From Torymus aiolomorphi (taxonomy: Eukaryota > Arthropoda > Insecta > Hymenoptera > Torymidae): a stretch of 64,000 nucleotides of DNA. The stretch is taken from contig CM070876.1 of the NCBI GenBank assembly GCA_036365515.1, forward strand, positions 43,242,195 to 43,306,194, in the 5' to 3' direction. Position 1 is the stretch's first letter; each line of letters begins with the position of its first letter. Positions 9,845-20,472 of the stretch are shown in pieces. Below the pieces are notes generated by a model. That model did no database searches. It saw nothing but the letters and a program-made list of their open reading frames with translations, and was not told where the DNA came from. A program made the position numbers and the translations under genes.

Positions 9845-12356
9845 CCCAATACAAAAAGTAGATGTCGCATTAGCTCAGTTAAAAGGTGCGAAGGTATTTT
9901 CTAGGATTGATGCTAAGGCTGGCTATCACCAGTTAAAATTAGATAATGAGAGTAAGAAATTAACAACCTTTATAACCCCGTTCGGAAAATTTATGTACAC
10001 ACGTTTACCATACGGAGTAAATTGCGCATCGGATGAATTCTCCAGAGAGTATACAAAAGCACTTGGAGATATACAAAACATGGTCATACTCGTTGATGAT
10101 GTCCTGATATTCGGTGAGACCATAGAGCAACATGACGCGACATTGCGATTATCACTTCAGAGACTGGAACGAGCGGGAGTAACGTTGAACGAGTCAAAGT
10201 GTATTATCGGAGTAAGGGAGATTAGCTTTTTGGGGCACCAAATTTCGGCGCACGGTATTAGCGCGCTGCCAGAGCGAGTCACCGCGATTGTTAACTTTCC
10301 AACACCTGTAAATAAAGAGTCGTTGTTACAATTCCTCGGGACTGTAAACTATGTGAGTAAATTTATACCCAATAAGTCTTTATTATTAGAACCTCTGCAC
10401 GCCTTGCTCAAAGATAACGTACCTTTTACATGGCTAGACATCCAGGAAAAAGCCTTTCGAGAGATAAAAATGCGCCTACAAGAATCTCCAACGTTAGCAC
10501 ACTATGACTTCACAAAAAAAATTATAGTTCAGGCTGACGCGTGTAGTTACGGTTTAGGGGGCGCCTTATTACAAGAAGACGCAAATAAAGATCGGGAAGT
10601 AGTAGCGTACGCATCTAGGACCCTCACGCCTTGTGAGTGCAGATACAGTCAGATCGAAAAGGAGGCGCTAGCATTGGTTTTTGCAACGGATAGGTGTAAG
10701 GAGTACATTTCTGGAATTGTAGTAACTTTAGAAACAGACCATAAACCCCTTTTGCAAATATTGCAAACTAAACATTTAGATGAGCTTACCCCGCGACTGC
10801 AAGGTATGCGAATGCGTTTAATGCGTTATAATTATAGTGTGATCCACATACCAGGTAAACTTTTGGTTCTCGCAGACGCGCTCTCGAGAAATCTGGTAGC
10901 AGCGAACGGCGCTGAAGGAGGCAATTTGTCTGATGACATCGATACGTATATTAACTTTATCATTAGTAGTTTACCCGCGACAAAAACCATATTAGAGAGA
11001 ATTAAGAGCGAACAAGAATCCGATTTCACATGTTTAAAATTAAAAGAATACTGCCTAGCAAAGTGGCCTTCAAAGGCTCGGATAGCAGATGGCTTGCGAC
11101 CGTATTTTCAACATAAAAATGAGATATCTTATTGTGATGGTTACTTACTTTTCGGCTCAAGACTGGTTATTCCACCCGCTTTACAGCTTGAATTACTAAA
11201 TAAAATTCATGAAGGACACTTTGGTATTGGCAGATGCCGGGATAGGGCTAAGCAGTCGGTTTGGTGGTTAGGCTTGAGCGCTCAGCTCGCAAACTTGGTC
11301 GAAAGTTGCCCAAAATGCGTTGAAGAAAGACAGAACATGAAAGAGCCTTTCGTCAAAGAAAATTTTCCAGATAGGCCATGGCAAAAAATCGGCCTTGATC
11401 TATTTAAATGCTCAAGGTGGTACTTGATCGCAACCGACTACTATTTGCGGTATTTCGAAATATGCGAATTAAAAGGTATGAGCGAAAACGAAATAATTGA
11501 GAATTGTAAAAACTTGTTCGCGAGATACGGTATTCCAGAGATAGTCCGCACCGATTGTGGAACACAATTTTCTAGCGAGTTTCAAAGGTTCGCAAAGAAC
11601 TATGAATTCAAGCACATAACAAGCTCACCGAAGTTCTCACAGTCGAACGGCGCCGCCGAGGCAGCCGTCAAAACAGCAAAGAGCATAATTAAGAAGTGCG
11701 ACGATGTCAATCTAGGTTTATTAGAATATCGAACAACCCCGCTCGAAAACGGGTTTTCTCCATCTGAAATGATGTTTTCGCGAAAGATTAGATCTCGCGT
11801 ACCCGTGTTTCCTAAAAGCTTAGGATCTTTTCGCGACCATGAACGTGTTTCATCTCAAGAGAGTAAGAGGAAAACAAAACAACAGCATATGTATAATAAG
11901 CGACACAAGGTAAAAATGTTGTCAAAGCTGAGCGTGGCTGATAAGGTATGGGTAATAATAGACATGCGCGCATACGGAGAAGTAATCCGCGAAGACGATT
12001 GTCCCAACTCGTTCATTATTAAAACAGAGAAGGGTAGTACGGTTAGGAGAAACCGATGGCACCTAGTTCCAGCACCGTACAAAAGCGAAGCCGAAATAAG
12101 AGTAAATTGTACACCGATCATTCCCAGTGACTTCACAAGCGATAAAACTGCCAACATAGGATATTCGAGTAGGGCATGCGATGATTCAGGTAACCGCGAC
12201 ATCGCTTCGGCACAACAAAACGCGCGAGCTACCGATCAGACGCCCCCACCGCTCGTAGATGCTGAAAGTGATGTAAACGCGCCGATCGAATCAGCGAACG
12301 ACCAAACCTTGCGTAGGTCCACGCGGCAAAAGAAAATTCCGAATCGCTATGTTTAA
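9845..12356 (+). pseudogene. pol: pol (RT, RNase H, integrase) of Ty3/gypsy element 1
   Basis: The frame is open from about 9845 although the first ATG is at 9993. It encodes the RT palm with MYTRLPYGVNCASDEF and the active site ILVDDVLIFG, a connection domain, RNase H (VQADACSYGLGGALLQ), the integrase zinc-binding region (H...H...CPKC) and a DDE core. The core aspartates are in ATDYYLRY and RTDCGTQF, and the glutamate is in NGAAEAAV. The C-terminal tail includes VADKVWVIID and ends in a basic patch. All catalytic residues I could check are present, so damage is confined to the upstream part. It is labelled a pseudogene because no intact start or protease is linked to it. Confidence 0.88.
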
Positions 12357-12380
12357 AAAAAAAAAAAAAAAAAAAAAAAA
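12355..12380 (+). repeat. Poly(A) run after pol stop
   Basis: An uninterrupted run of about 26 A residues directly follows the pol stop codon inside element 1, before the polypurine tract and 3' LTR. It may reflect slippage or an inserted poly(A); it is not needed by an LTR element. Confidence 0.7.
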
Positions 12381-12463
12381 CTGTTAATATTCAATATCAT
12401 TCTGTAACCATGATTATCCTATGTGTCATATTAATATACTTACTTCAATAAAGAAAGGAAAGA

Positions 12464-12660
12464 TGTTGTGGGAACGCGCCTAAAGCCTGCAGCGTGCGCA
12501 GCGCCACATGACCGAGGGAGTCAGTCAGGCTCGAGCAGCCAAGGGGGAAGCACGGTTGTGGACGCGTCCTCACAAGGTCTCCACTAATACACATTATATC
12601 GTCTATCATTTAACCCCCATCCGAATGTGTTTGACCAACCATATACAACTTAACACAACA
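12464..12660 (+). repeat. 3' LTR of Ty3/gypsy element 1
   Basis: Pairs with 8493-8688. It is preceded by a polypurine tract (12450-12463), as expected for a 3' LTR. Confidence 0.9.
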
Positions 12661-13027
12661 CTTAATATCTAAAACAAAAAATTTACTAATTAATAAATTG
12701 ATCGACTGTGAAATAATTCCTCATTTTGAAGAGTTCGCTGTTTCCAAAACAACAGTAGATTTACGCAAATTTGATTCTAAATTAAATGAAAAATTAAAAA
12801 GCTTATTTTATTCGAAATATAAATATAATCTGGAAGATGATAGAACTAGAAATACACAAATTGTCGACACAGTGATAGATCAACGTACTCATAGAAAAAC
12901 ATCGACTGTAACTAATATAAGTAACACCGATGTAAAGTCTAAGTGGTTATATAATCTTACTATATGCACAATGTCATCAATGTCATTAGTTGGCTATGAT
13001 CGCAACGTACACAGTGGCAAGCACTAG
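12661..13027 (+). pseudogene. Penelope-like element, coding fragment (part 2)
   Basis: Once the LTR element and one target copy are removed, the frame from 8117 continues as ISKTKNLLINKLIDCEIIPH and then a Lys-rich segment up to WLYNLT near 12960. After that point the reading loses resemblance and ends at 13025. The rest of the Penelope-like element, including its reverse transcriptase, is absent, so a second break lies near 12960. Confidence 0.45.
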
Positions 13028-14379
13028 ATTAGTTAGCGATGATCGATTAGAGAGCTTCTGGGCGCAACATGCACAAGTGCAGCAGAGTACCAAGCTAGTT
13101 GGTAACGACCCAGGTTTGGTTCTAAGCTACGAAGCGTCTCATGTACTTGGTAGCGACTGACTCTGGTGGCTTAGGGCTCCCCTTTTATATCCTTGACGCG
13201 GACCTCAAACCGTTGACGAGAAGGTATGGGAGGAGCCAGTTCCTCTGGTGGCGGAAAGCTGAATCCTCTTGAAGTTGGTTCCGAGGCCTATAGGTGCCTA
13301 GAAGGGCCGATTGCTTCTATCTCTTCTCTCAATCACGGGCGAGCTTCCCCTCTCGACTTGCGGCGCTTGTGTCTGCCTCCTGATTGGTTCTCCTCTGTAG
13401 ACCGTTGCGCTCTGTGACGTAGTAGCCCCAGGTTGGTAGTGGAGACAGTATGGTGTAGAGGCTGTAGAACGCCAAGTTGCCTCGGAGCCCCCCCCCCCAC
13501 TCTGAAAGAGAGAGAGCGGCGGTGGAGGGGCCTCAGACCTGAAAATAGGGTCGAGAGCGTCGAGCGAAGAATGACGATTGATGGCGGAGGGAGTACTGAT
13601 CTCTGATTGGCTGGTCCCCTGCCAGCCGTTACACTCCGTGACGTAGTAGTTCCTGGACTTGTTTTGACATCTTGCTGGAAACAGTTCTCGGACTTGTTTT
13701 CGCCCTTGCATTCCTTCTCGTCGGGTAAGCACTTCTCAGAATTGTTTGTGCTCTGCCGGCCGTTGGCTAATGGATTTCGGAAACTGGTTGACCGTTGATT
13801 GTCATTGCGCTGGCTAATGGATTTCGGGAACTACTTGATCGTTGATTGTCGTCGTGCTGGCTGCCCTCCTATAAATAGAGCTTTCCCTACCTGAGCGAGC
13901 TTTTCCCTAGCTATTATTATTATTATGGTCCGTTTCGAGTATTGATGACGTAATTATTATTTATTGTTGAAATAGTTATGAATTTAATCGCAGATTATTA
14001 CCGTTTGTTTAGTTGTTATTGCTAATCTCAATTTGTTTATTAACGCGTTGACCTTGCCATTGATAGTTGAATTATACGGGCGCAATTACCATTAGTTATT
14101 AATTATTCAATTAATAAATTCGTTTTCGCTTGTTTATCATCAATTCCTATTCGAGTTATTGTTAACTAGCTATAGTTAATTAACGAATTAATATAATGAT
14201 TCTACCGTTGAATTCCCACATTGAGCTTGTTATGGGAACGCATAACATTATTACTATTTAATATTTATTTTGAAATCAATCTTTTAAATTCGAAATTATC
14301 ATTGTAGACCGATCCTAAATATTCTGTTACTCGTTCACGTGAACGCAGTTCATAACAATGTAGAGGTTATATATACTAA
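13028..14379. promoter_or_regulatory. LTR-like promoter region, possible solo LTR remnant
   Basis: No coding sequence is credible here. The 13.2-13.9 kb part is GC-rich and contains two diverged copies of a block around CCGTTGCGCTCTGTGACGTAGTAG (about 13400 and 13621). It also has two tandem 47-bp units starting GGCTAATGGATTTCGG (13765 and 13812), then a TATAAATA box at 13871 and a CCCTACC/CCCTAGC segment. An AT-rich part with AATAAA near 14105 follows. This order of enhancer-like repeats, TATA box and polyadenylation signal is LTR-like. I could not define terminal TG/CA ends or a target duplication, so it is only a suggestion. Confidence 0.3.
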
Positions 14380-14658
14380 GGTACAAGCATAGACCATAGA
14401 CTTATACTCATAGACTGCGCGCTCTTACGGGCGGTGTGAAGCTCAAGATGGCGGCGCGGGGTAATGCTATCTCTCTCGCACACCTACAGTGGTGGGGGTA
14501 GAGGGGAAATGGTGACGGCAAAGGAGGAGAGGGCATTGAGGGAAACACTCTGCCCCCACCAAGCGCCCATTAGAAAGAGAGAGAAATACCCTAGTTATTG
14601 CCCTCTCTCTCTCTGGTCCGGCTTCAGCGCTTTACACGGGAGCGCGCAGTCTATGGAC

Positions 14659-15091
14659 CTTCACACAGCTCTGAGGAACAGATATAAAGAACAAGAATAA
14701 CATGGGTTAGTATATCTATATATACGAGGAACAGCGAGATACACAAGGAACAAGAGTCTTGTTCCGTGCTATTCTTCATATATATAGATATATAATCCAT
14801 GTTATTCTTGTTCTTTTTATCTGTTCCTCAGAGCTGTGTGAAGACCCTATGAGTATAAGTCTTATATGGCATAGACATAAGAGAGATAGACTCATAGGGT
14901 CTTCACACAGCTCTGAGGAACAAATAAAAAGAAAAAGAATAACATGGGTTATATATATATATATATATATACGAAGAACAGCAAGGAACAAGACTCTTGT
15001 TCCTTGTGTATCTCGCTATTTCTCGTATATATAGATATACTAATCCATGTTATTCTTGTACTTTATATCTGTTCCTCAGAGCTGTGTGAAG
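14659..15091. repeat. Paired palindromes centred on AACAAGAGTCTTGTT
   Basis: Two fold-back units, 14659-14843 and 14901-15091, each start CTTCACACAGCTCTGAGGAA and end with its inverse; their centres read AACAAG(A)GTCTTGTT. The spacer between them (about 14844-14900) is itself an inverted repeat bounded by ACCCTATGAG and CTCATAGGGT. The outer flanks also mirror each other weakly (AGACTGCGCGC and GCGCGCAGTCTATGG at 14414 and 14641). Two open frames on opposite strands here give nearly the same peptide because of the palindrome and are not genes. Confidence 0.75.
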
Positions 15092-15998
15092 GCCCTAAGT
15101 CTATGGATAGACTGCGGGTGTAGGTTAGCAAGAGTGGCACCTCTAACCATGTTCGCACACATGCGTTAGAGAGAGACAGGGTCCTTATTCTCTAATTTTG
15201 TCACTCACGTTATGCGTGAGATGAGGGAGATGAGAAAAGTGAGAAGGGTGAGAAGCGTGACAAGGAGTGAGAAAATGAATGATGGCGTAAGTTTATGAGT
15301 CGATGTATACCTTATAACCTTAGAGCATATACTAACTGGAGGTAGCATGTCGCGGCAAAAAGCGTGACCGAGTCAGACAGAGAGAGACAAAAAGTATCGG
15401 GGTACATGCTCTCTCACTCTAGCACGCACGGGATTCGTCCAAACTAGAAGTTGGCGGTGATTGGTTGCAGATGCTGCAGCGAGGGAAATAGACTACCTAC
15501 GGGCAACAAATATAGACGCATATAGAAACGTACTCCTTAACAAACTTTTGGACAGAGCGTTTGGGTAACACGCCGATTAGTTCTGTTACCCAACCGCGAG
15601 GCGGCGCTGACGGCCGCCGAATATATATAGATATACACATGTGTATAAGATTTGAATAATATATATAGATATACACACGTGTATAAGATGTGAATAATAA
15701 AATAACTGTTAATTAAGCACAATAAAGATATTATTTTACAAAGAATTATTGTTTTTATTTATATCGAAGGTTTTGCATATAAAATACTAGGCTATTATGT
15801 GAAAATAGGTAATAATATAATGTTTCTGTGTCGATCCGTCTATCGCGCGGGAAACGTAGTGTAAAAAAGCGGGAATATCTGCGAGAGGAGCTTTCTGACA
15901 GCTGATAGGAGTGTTGCAGTTCTGACGGCGCCGTTCACTTCAAGAGTTTTGTTTTCTTTGAAAGTAGTTAGGTATTGGCTTTTTAAGCAAGATAAATC
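15092..15998. other. Unassigned DNA with short repeats
   Basis: No gene seen. There is a GA-rich tract at about 15220-15285 with repeated GTGAGAA units, and a 38-bp direct repeat ATATATAGATATACAC...GTGTATAAGAT at 15623 and 15661. The last ~100 bp lead directly into the THAP-like start codon and may be its 5' flank. Confidence 0.35.
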
Positions 15999-16105
15999 AT
16001 GGCACCATCACGAGCACGTTGTGCTTATGAAGGATGCACAAACACCAAAGCTAAGAAACCCACCTTGATTTTTCATTGATTTCCAAAGGATGTTTAGCGA
16101 AACAA
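15999..16105 (+). pseudogene. THAP-domain fragment with in-frame stop
   Basis: An ATG at 15999 starts a frame with CAYEGCTNTKAKKP followed by LIFH, a TGA, then FPKD. This is the N-terminal zinc-binding signature of THAP domains (C-x4-C, then a His-x-Phe-Pro motif). The TGA stands where families usually have an Arg, as expected from CGA-to-TGA decay, and a second stop (TAG) follows three codons later. The sequence is then split by fold-back C (16106-16645), after which a few codons continue in frame (NKTVKSGS). THAP domains occur in host transcription factors and in several transposases; this short piece does not tell which. Confidence 0.6.
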
Positions 16106-16645
16106 CCCTAATGAAAAATCTCAGGTGAGATCTCAGGTGATTTCTCAGGTGAGATCTCATGTAAAATCTCACGCCAAAATCTCATCTGAGATTCTGCTCC
16201 AGATGCTGCAGAAAACTTACGTTAATTAAAAATCAGCTTCTTCAGTATTGGGAATCGCCTTTTAGGATGTTTTACCCCCCAAATGAGCTCAAAAATACAT
16301 GTTTAAAAGCATTTTACACAATTTTTCAATTTTTAAAATTTGATACATGAGATCTCAGATGATTTCTTAGGTGATATATCATGTGAGATCTCAGGTAAGA
16401 TATCATGTATCAATTTTTAAAAATTGAAATTGTGTAAAATGCTTTTAAACCTGTATTTTTGAGCTCATCTGGGGGGTAAAACATCCTAAAGGGCGATTCC
16501 CAATACTGAAAAAGCTGATTTTTAATTAACGTAAGTTTTCTGCAGCATCTGGAGCAGAATCTTAGGTGAGATTTTGGCGTGAGATTTTACATGAGATCTC
16601 ACCTGAGAAATCACCTCAAATCTCACCTGAGATTTTTCAGTAGGG
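16106..16645. mobile_element. Fold-back element, copy C (CCCTAATG termini, CAGGTGAG arrays)
   Basis: The ends are CCCTAATGAAAAATCTCAGG and a near-inverse ending CAGTAGGG. Almost the whole 540 bp folds on itself; the left arm through the GGGGGGTAAAACATCC-type block is mirrored on the right, and the centre near 16370 is short. Subterminal arrays use CTCAGGTGAGAT instead of the CTCACGTGAGTA of copies A and B, so it is a diverged relative. Flanks are AA (16104-16105) and AA (16646-16647). Removing it restores reading of the THAP-like frame, which supports a 2-bp duplication. Confidence 0.8.
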
Positions 16646-17351
16646 AAGACTGTGAAGTCGGGGTCTTGAAGCTAATCTGGTTTGTGGAAGTGATCGATTG
16701 GGGATAAGGTAGAACACCACCTTATCCGTTCTCGACCGAGCGTGGCCGAGAAGTCCAAGTTGATTGTTAGTGGATAAGGTAAGGTGAGGTAACTGTGTTT
16801 CGCCCCAAGGTTACCATCGTTGGGCTCATCAGCAAGGCTTTGATGGTAACTTCTGCCTTGGACACACCGGAGGATGTCTGTACTGCGTTAGACGCGCTAT
16901 ATATACTAACCGCAGGGTGATTCGGCTACTTGCGAGAGTTAGTGTCCCTGATAATTGGGACTCGCTCTCTAGCGGTGGACCGAGGTAGCGGAGCAACTAC
17001 TGATGGAGAGAGTGGGGAGAGAGAGGACTCTTGAACCCCCACAGATGAAGCACGGTTAGATTGTTTTGGTTAAGTTTATTTATAATGAAAAGTTTCGTAT
17101 AAAGTAAATTGAAATTATCATTATCAAATATTGATATTCATATCCGTTAGAGATTTTTTGTGGCGCAACCTGAAGAATAAATGAAATTATTTTTATAGAT
17201 TACATTTCTGAGCGTATAGTAAATTAATTACATTATTGAAATAATTATAGTTATTTAATTATTAAATTTATTTTATTTTCGTTTCGATAGAGATTAAACC
17301 ATTTAAGTATTAAACATATTAAATATTTGTGTATTGATCTTTAAAATGATA

Positions 17352-17353
<2 letters not shown>
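16646..17353. other. Unassigned DNA
   Basis: After a short continuation of the THAP-like frame I see no gene. A weak inverted pair AAGGTAGAACACCACCTT lies near 16705. The last 200 bp are AT-rich. Confidence 0.35.
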
Positions 17354-17429
<76 letters not shown>

Positions 17430-17448
17430 ATATATATATATATATATA
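17354..17448. repeat. (TA)n microsatellite
   Basis: About 95 bp of nearly pure TA repeats with one CTA interruption. The mariner-like element at 17449 is inserted at its right edge, in keeping with TA target choice. Tyr-Ile repeat frames read from it are artefacts. Confidence 0.95.
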
Positions 17449-18840
17449 CAGGGTGTGTCAAAAGTTCCGGGACGGCCAGTTATCTCAGCGGGAATGCATT
17501 TTTGGAAAAAATGTTTCATACAAAAGATGTAGGATTTTTCTCTGGCTATCTGATGGTGACCTTGAATTTGACCTTGGGCTTGACCTTCAAGGTCATTTGA
17601 AGGTCAAGTCGAATTTTTTAAATGGGAACCCTCCTTTTTTATTGCGCAAACCGAAAGAGGGAAAAATTCTCTTTCCAACGATATAAGACACATACGCGGT
17701 CAAATGTGATCTAGAGGTCGTTTCAAGGTCAAGTCGGTAAAATGAGGTCAAATTGATCTTGGGCAGTCCAAAGCATGGAAACTAAGGGCGTTGCGAAAAA
17801 ACTTTCCATACGAAAGTTTCCGCAAATCGAATGGAGCATCTGATGGTGACCATGAATTTGATCTTGGGCTTGACTTTCAAGGTCATTTAAAGGTCAAGTC
17901 GAATTTTTTTAATGGGAACCCTCTTTTTGTTGCAGAAATGCGGGAAAACTTACCTTTCCAGGGGTGTAAGATACATACGGGGTTAAAAGTGAGCCGAAGG
18001 TCATTTGAAGGTCAACGTTCTTATACTCCGATCATCTGGACACCCCATCGAATTTCGTGTATCAGGGCGTTAAAAAACATTTTTTGTGCAAACGTTTCTG
18101 GATCAAAACCCAGACCTGGGACCTGGCTAATCACCGCTGACCTTGGAACGACCTTCGGTCAACCCAACGGGGCAAACCGACCCCAGATACGGGTTCAGCG
18201 ACCCCGAAAACCCATGGGTCCGTGGTTTCAAGCACCTTCTGCAATTCCTTCTGGTTTGACCTTGGAACGACCTTGGGTCGACCCAACGGGGCAAACCGAC
18301 CCCAGATACGGGTTCAGCGACCCCGAGAACCCATGGGTCCGTGGCCCGCATTTCTGCAACAAAAAGAGGGTTCCCATTCAAAAAATTCGACTTGACATTC
18401 AAATGACCTTGAAGGTCAAGCCCAAGGTCAAATTCAAGGTCACCATCAGATGCTCCATTCGATTTGCGGAAACTTTCGTATGGAAAGTTTTTTCCCAACG
18501 CCCTTAGTTTCCATGCTATGGACTGCCAAAGATCAATTTGACCTCATTTTACCGACTTGACCTTGAAACGACCTCTAGATCACATTTGACCCCGTATGTA
18601 TCTTATATCGGTGGAAAGAGAATTTTTCCCTCTTTCGGTTTCCGCAATAAAAAAGGGGGCTTCCCATTTAAAAAATTCGACTTGACCTTCAAATGACCTT
18701 GAAGGTCAAGCCCAAGGTCAAATTCAAGGTCACCACCAGATAGCCAGGGAAAAATCCTACATCTTTTGTATGAAACATTTTTTCCGAAAATGCATTCCCG
18801 CTGAGATAACTGGCCGTCCCGGAACTTTTGACACACCCTG
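17449..18840. mobile_element. Mariner-like long-palindrome element with TA target
   Basis: The ends CAGGGTGTGTCAAAAGTTCC and its exact inverse (18821-18840) are flanked by TATATA on both sides, so a TA target duplication fits. CAGGGTG-type ends with TA targets are typical of Tc1/mariner derivatives. The arms (about 680 bp each) are near-perfect inverses and contain repeated modules built from TCAAGGTCA / TGACCTTGA. The centre has a 119-bp direct repeat (copies from 18138 and 18257) starting TGACCTTGGAACGACCTT. No transposase is present. Long frames on both strands (for example 17791-18507) are palindrome artefacts. Confidence 0.8.
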
Positions 18841-19616
18841 TATATATAATACTAGGGGGTACCCCCCCCTACTCGCTTCGCTCGTCAACCCCCAATTTTG
18901 ATAAGTAAATAATTTATTTATTTTCAACGTAGATATTTTTCATATGTTGTATTAATATGGTATTTTTCATATTTTGTATGGATGATAGTTTATACAAATG
19001 TAGCACTTAAGAGTAGTTCTTAATTCTTAATTTCTGAAACGAAAGAATAGATTATTGAGATTTTTCATATTTTTTATGGATGATAGTTAATACAAATGTA
19101 ACACTTAAGAGTCGTTCTTAATTCTTAATTTCTGAAACGAAAGAATGGATTATTGAGAAAACTACATTAATTACATATTAAGAAAACATATTGAAAATTA
19201 TATATTTTATTCTATTTTTTCCACATCACCTTGGAGGTAAATAGAAAGATGCGTTTTATTTTTAAGTGGTATCCCCAGTAGGCCTAATCTACTGTCTTTG
19301 TCACTATAAAATTTCAGAAAACATTAGCATTGTTACAATAAAAGTATATTTTTTTATAATATAATATATATTTTGTAAAATTAAATTTAATAATTAAATG
19401 ATTTGAATTACCTGATAATAAGTTAAATTCTTCGAAATGTTTTATTCAATTTTTGAATTTTTTTTTATTTTTTATTTTTTCTTTTTTTTATATTTAATAT
19501 TTTCTGCCCCGCCCCCCCTCAGACCCCCCTCGTGACCCCCCTCAGGCCCCCGTCACTTAAATGTTCACTAAAAAGTTTATTTTTTTCATGTATTTTTCAT
19601 ATGTTTTATTAATAAG
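18841..19616. other. Unassigned AT-rich DNA with a tandem duplication
   Basis: A ~98-bp unit starting ATTTTTCATATTTT is present twice in tandem (18962-19059 and 19060-19157) with few differences. C-rich tracts occur at about 18857-18868 and 19505-19553. No gene seen. Confidence 0.5.
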
Positions 19617-20472
19617 GTAGTATATGGGAGCGTCCGCCAGAAACCAGCCAGCGGGCGCGCAGGACGCATTTTTCATGCAAAACACGCTCTGTTCAACTCG
19701 CTCGTAATCGAATTCTGAGTCTCTCAGAAAAAAACAAAAGATATATATCGATAGATTTTTTCCTGCTCTTTCCAATGGTGCTATTGTTTTTACTCCGAAA
19801 CTTCTTCTTCTGGTCGAAAATTCAAGTTGAAAGTTCAGAGACATTTTTCTCAAAGTATATCATGTTTTTTTTTCAAAATGCATATGACCATTCGAAAGTA
19901 CAAGTCTTAAGCTACAAAATCCTAAATTTTCAAATTGGAGAAATGAAGAGCTCAAAAGTAACAAGATTAAAAAGACAGCGGTGAGTGGCCGCGCGTGCTC
20001 TTCGCGCTGCGCTCGGACGCGCCGCACGCTCGGGCTTGGTATAATGAGCTCGTAATCGTATTTTGAGTCTCTAAAAAAAAAACAAAAGACATATATCGAT
20101 AGATTTTTTCCTGCTCTTTCCAATGGTGCTATACTTTTTACTCCCAAACACTTTCTTCTGGTCGGAAATTTGAGTGGAAAGTTCAGAACCATTTTTCTTA
20201 AAGTATAACATGTTGTTCTTCAAAATGCATAGCACCATTCGAAAGTACAAGTTATAAGCTACAAACCCCTAGATTTTAAAGTTGGAGAAACGTAGAGCTC
20301 AAAAGTAATAAGATTAAGAAGACAGCGGCGAGCGACTGCGCAAACTTTTTGCGCTGGACCCGAGTGTGCTTTTATAAACGTAGTGCATATTTTCGTTGTT
20401 TCCTATTAAAAGCATTACACAATGTTTTATCAGTGCATCATATATTACGTTTTAAATATATTAATTTTTTAT

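Larger units (their letters stand above)
8493..12660 (+). mobile_element. Ty3/gypsy LTR retrotransposon 1, internally deleted
   Basis: Two ~196-bp LTRs (8493-8688 and 12464-12660) start TGTTGTGGGAACGC and end CACAACA. They differ at about three positions plus a 1-bp indel, so insertion was fairly recent. Flanking pentamers are TTTAA (8488-8492) and CTTAA (12661-12665), one mismatch apart. The interrupted Penelope-like frame re-joins across the site, which supports these boundaries. A candidate primer-binding site TGGTGTCAGAAGTG starts at 8689, and a polypurine tract AAAGAAAGGAAAGA ends at 12463. The internal part has a truncated gag, no protease, a stop and frameshift in the reverse transcriptase, and an otherwise intact RT-RNase H-integrase frame. 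No envelope gene is present. Confidence 0.9.

Noticed and set aside
13028..14379. Calling a definite solo LTR
   Set aside because: Promoter-like order of motifs is present but no terminal TG/CA pair with a target duplication could be defined; left as a low-confidence region.
14759..15034. 91-codon plus-strand and 71-codon minus-strand frames
   Set aside because: Nearly identical peptides from both strands because of the paired palindromes; no domain.
17334..18836. Long open frames on both strands across the 17.4-18.8 kb palindrome (up to 238 codons)
   Set aside because: They are mirror images produced by the inverted arms and the TCAAGGTCA modules; the Tyr-Ile run comes from the TA microsatellite. 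No protein domain.
18841..18900. Possible Helitron end (ACTAGGGGG and a hairpin-like C-run)
   Set aside because: No TC start, no CTRR end with a defined hairpin, no Rep/helicase sequence nearby.
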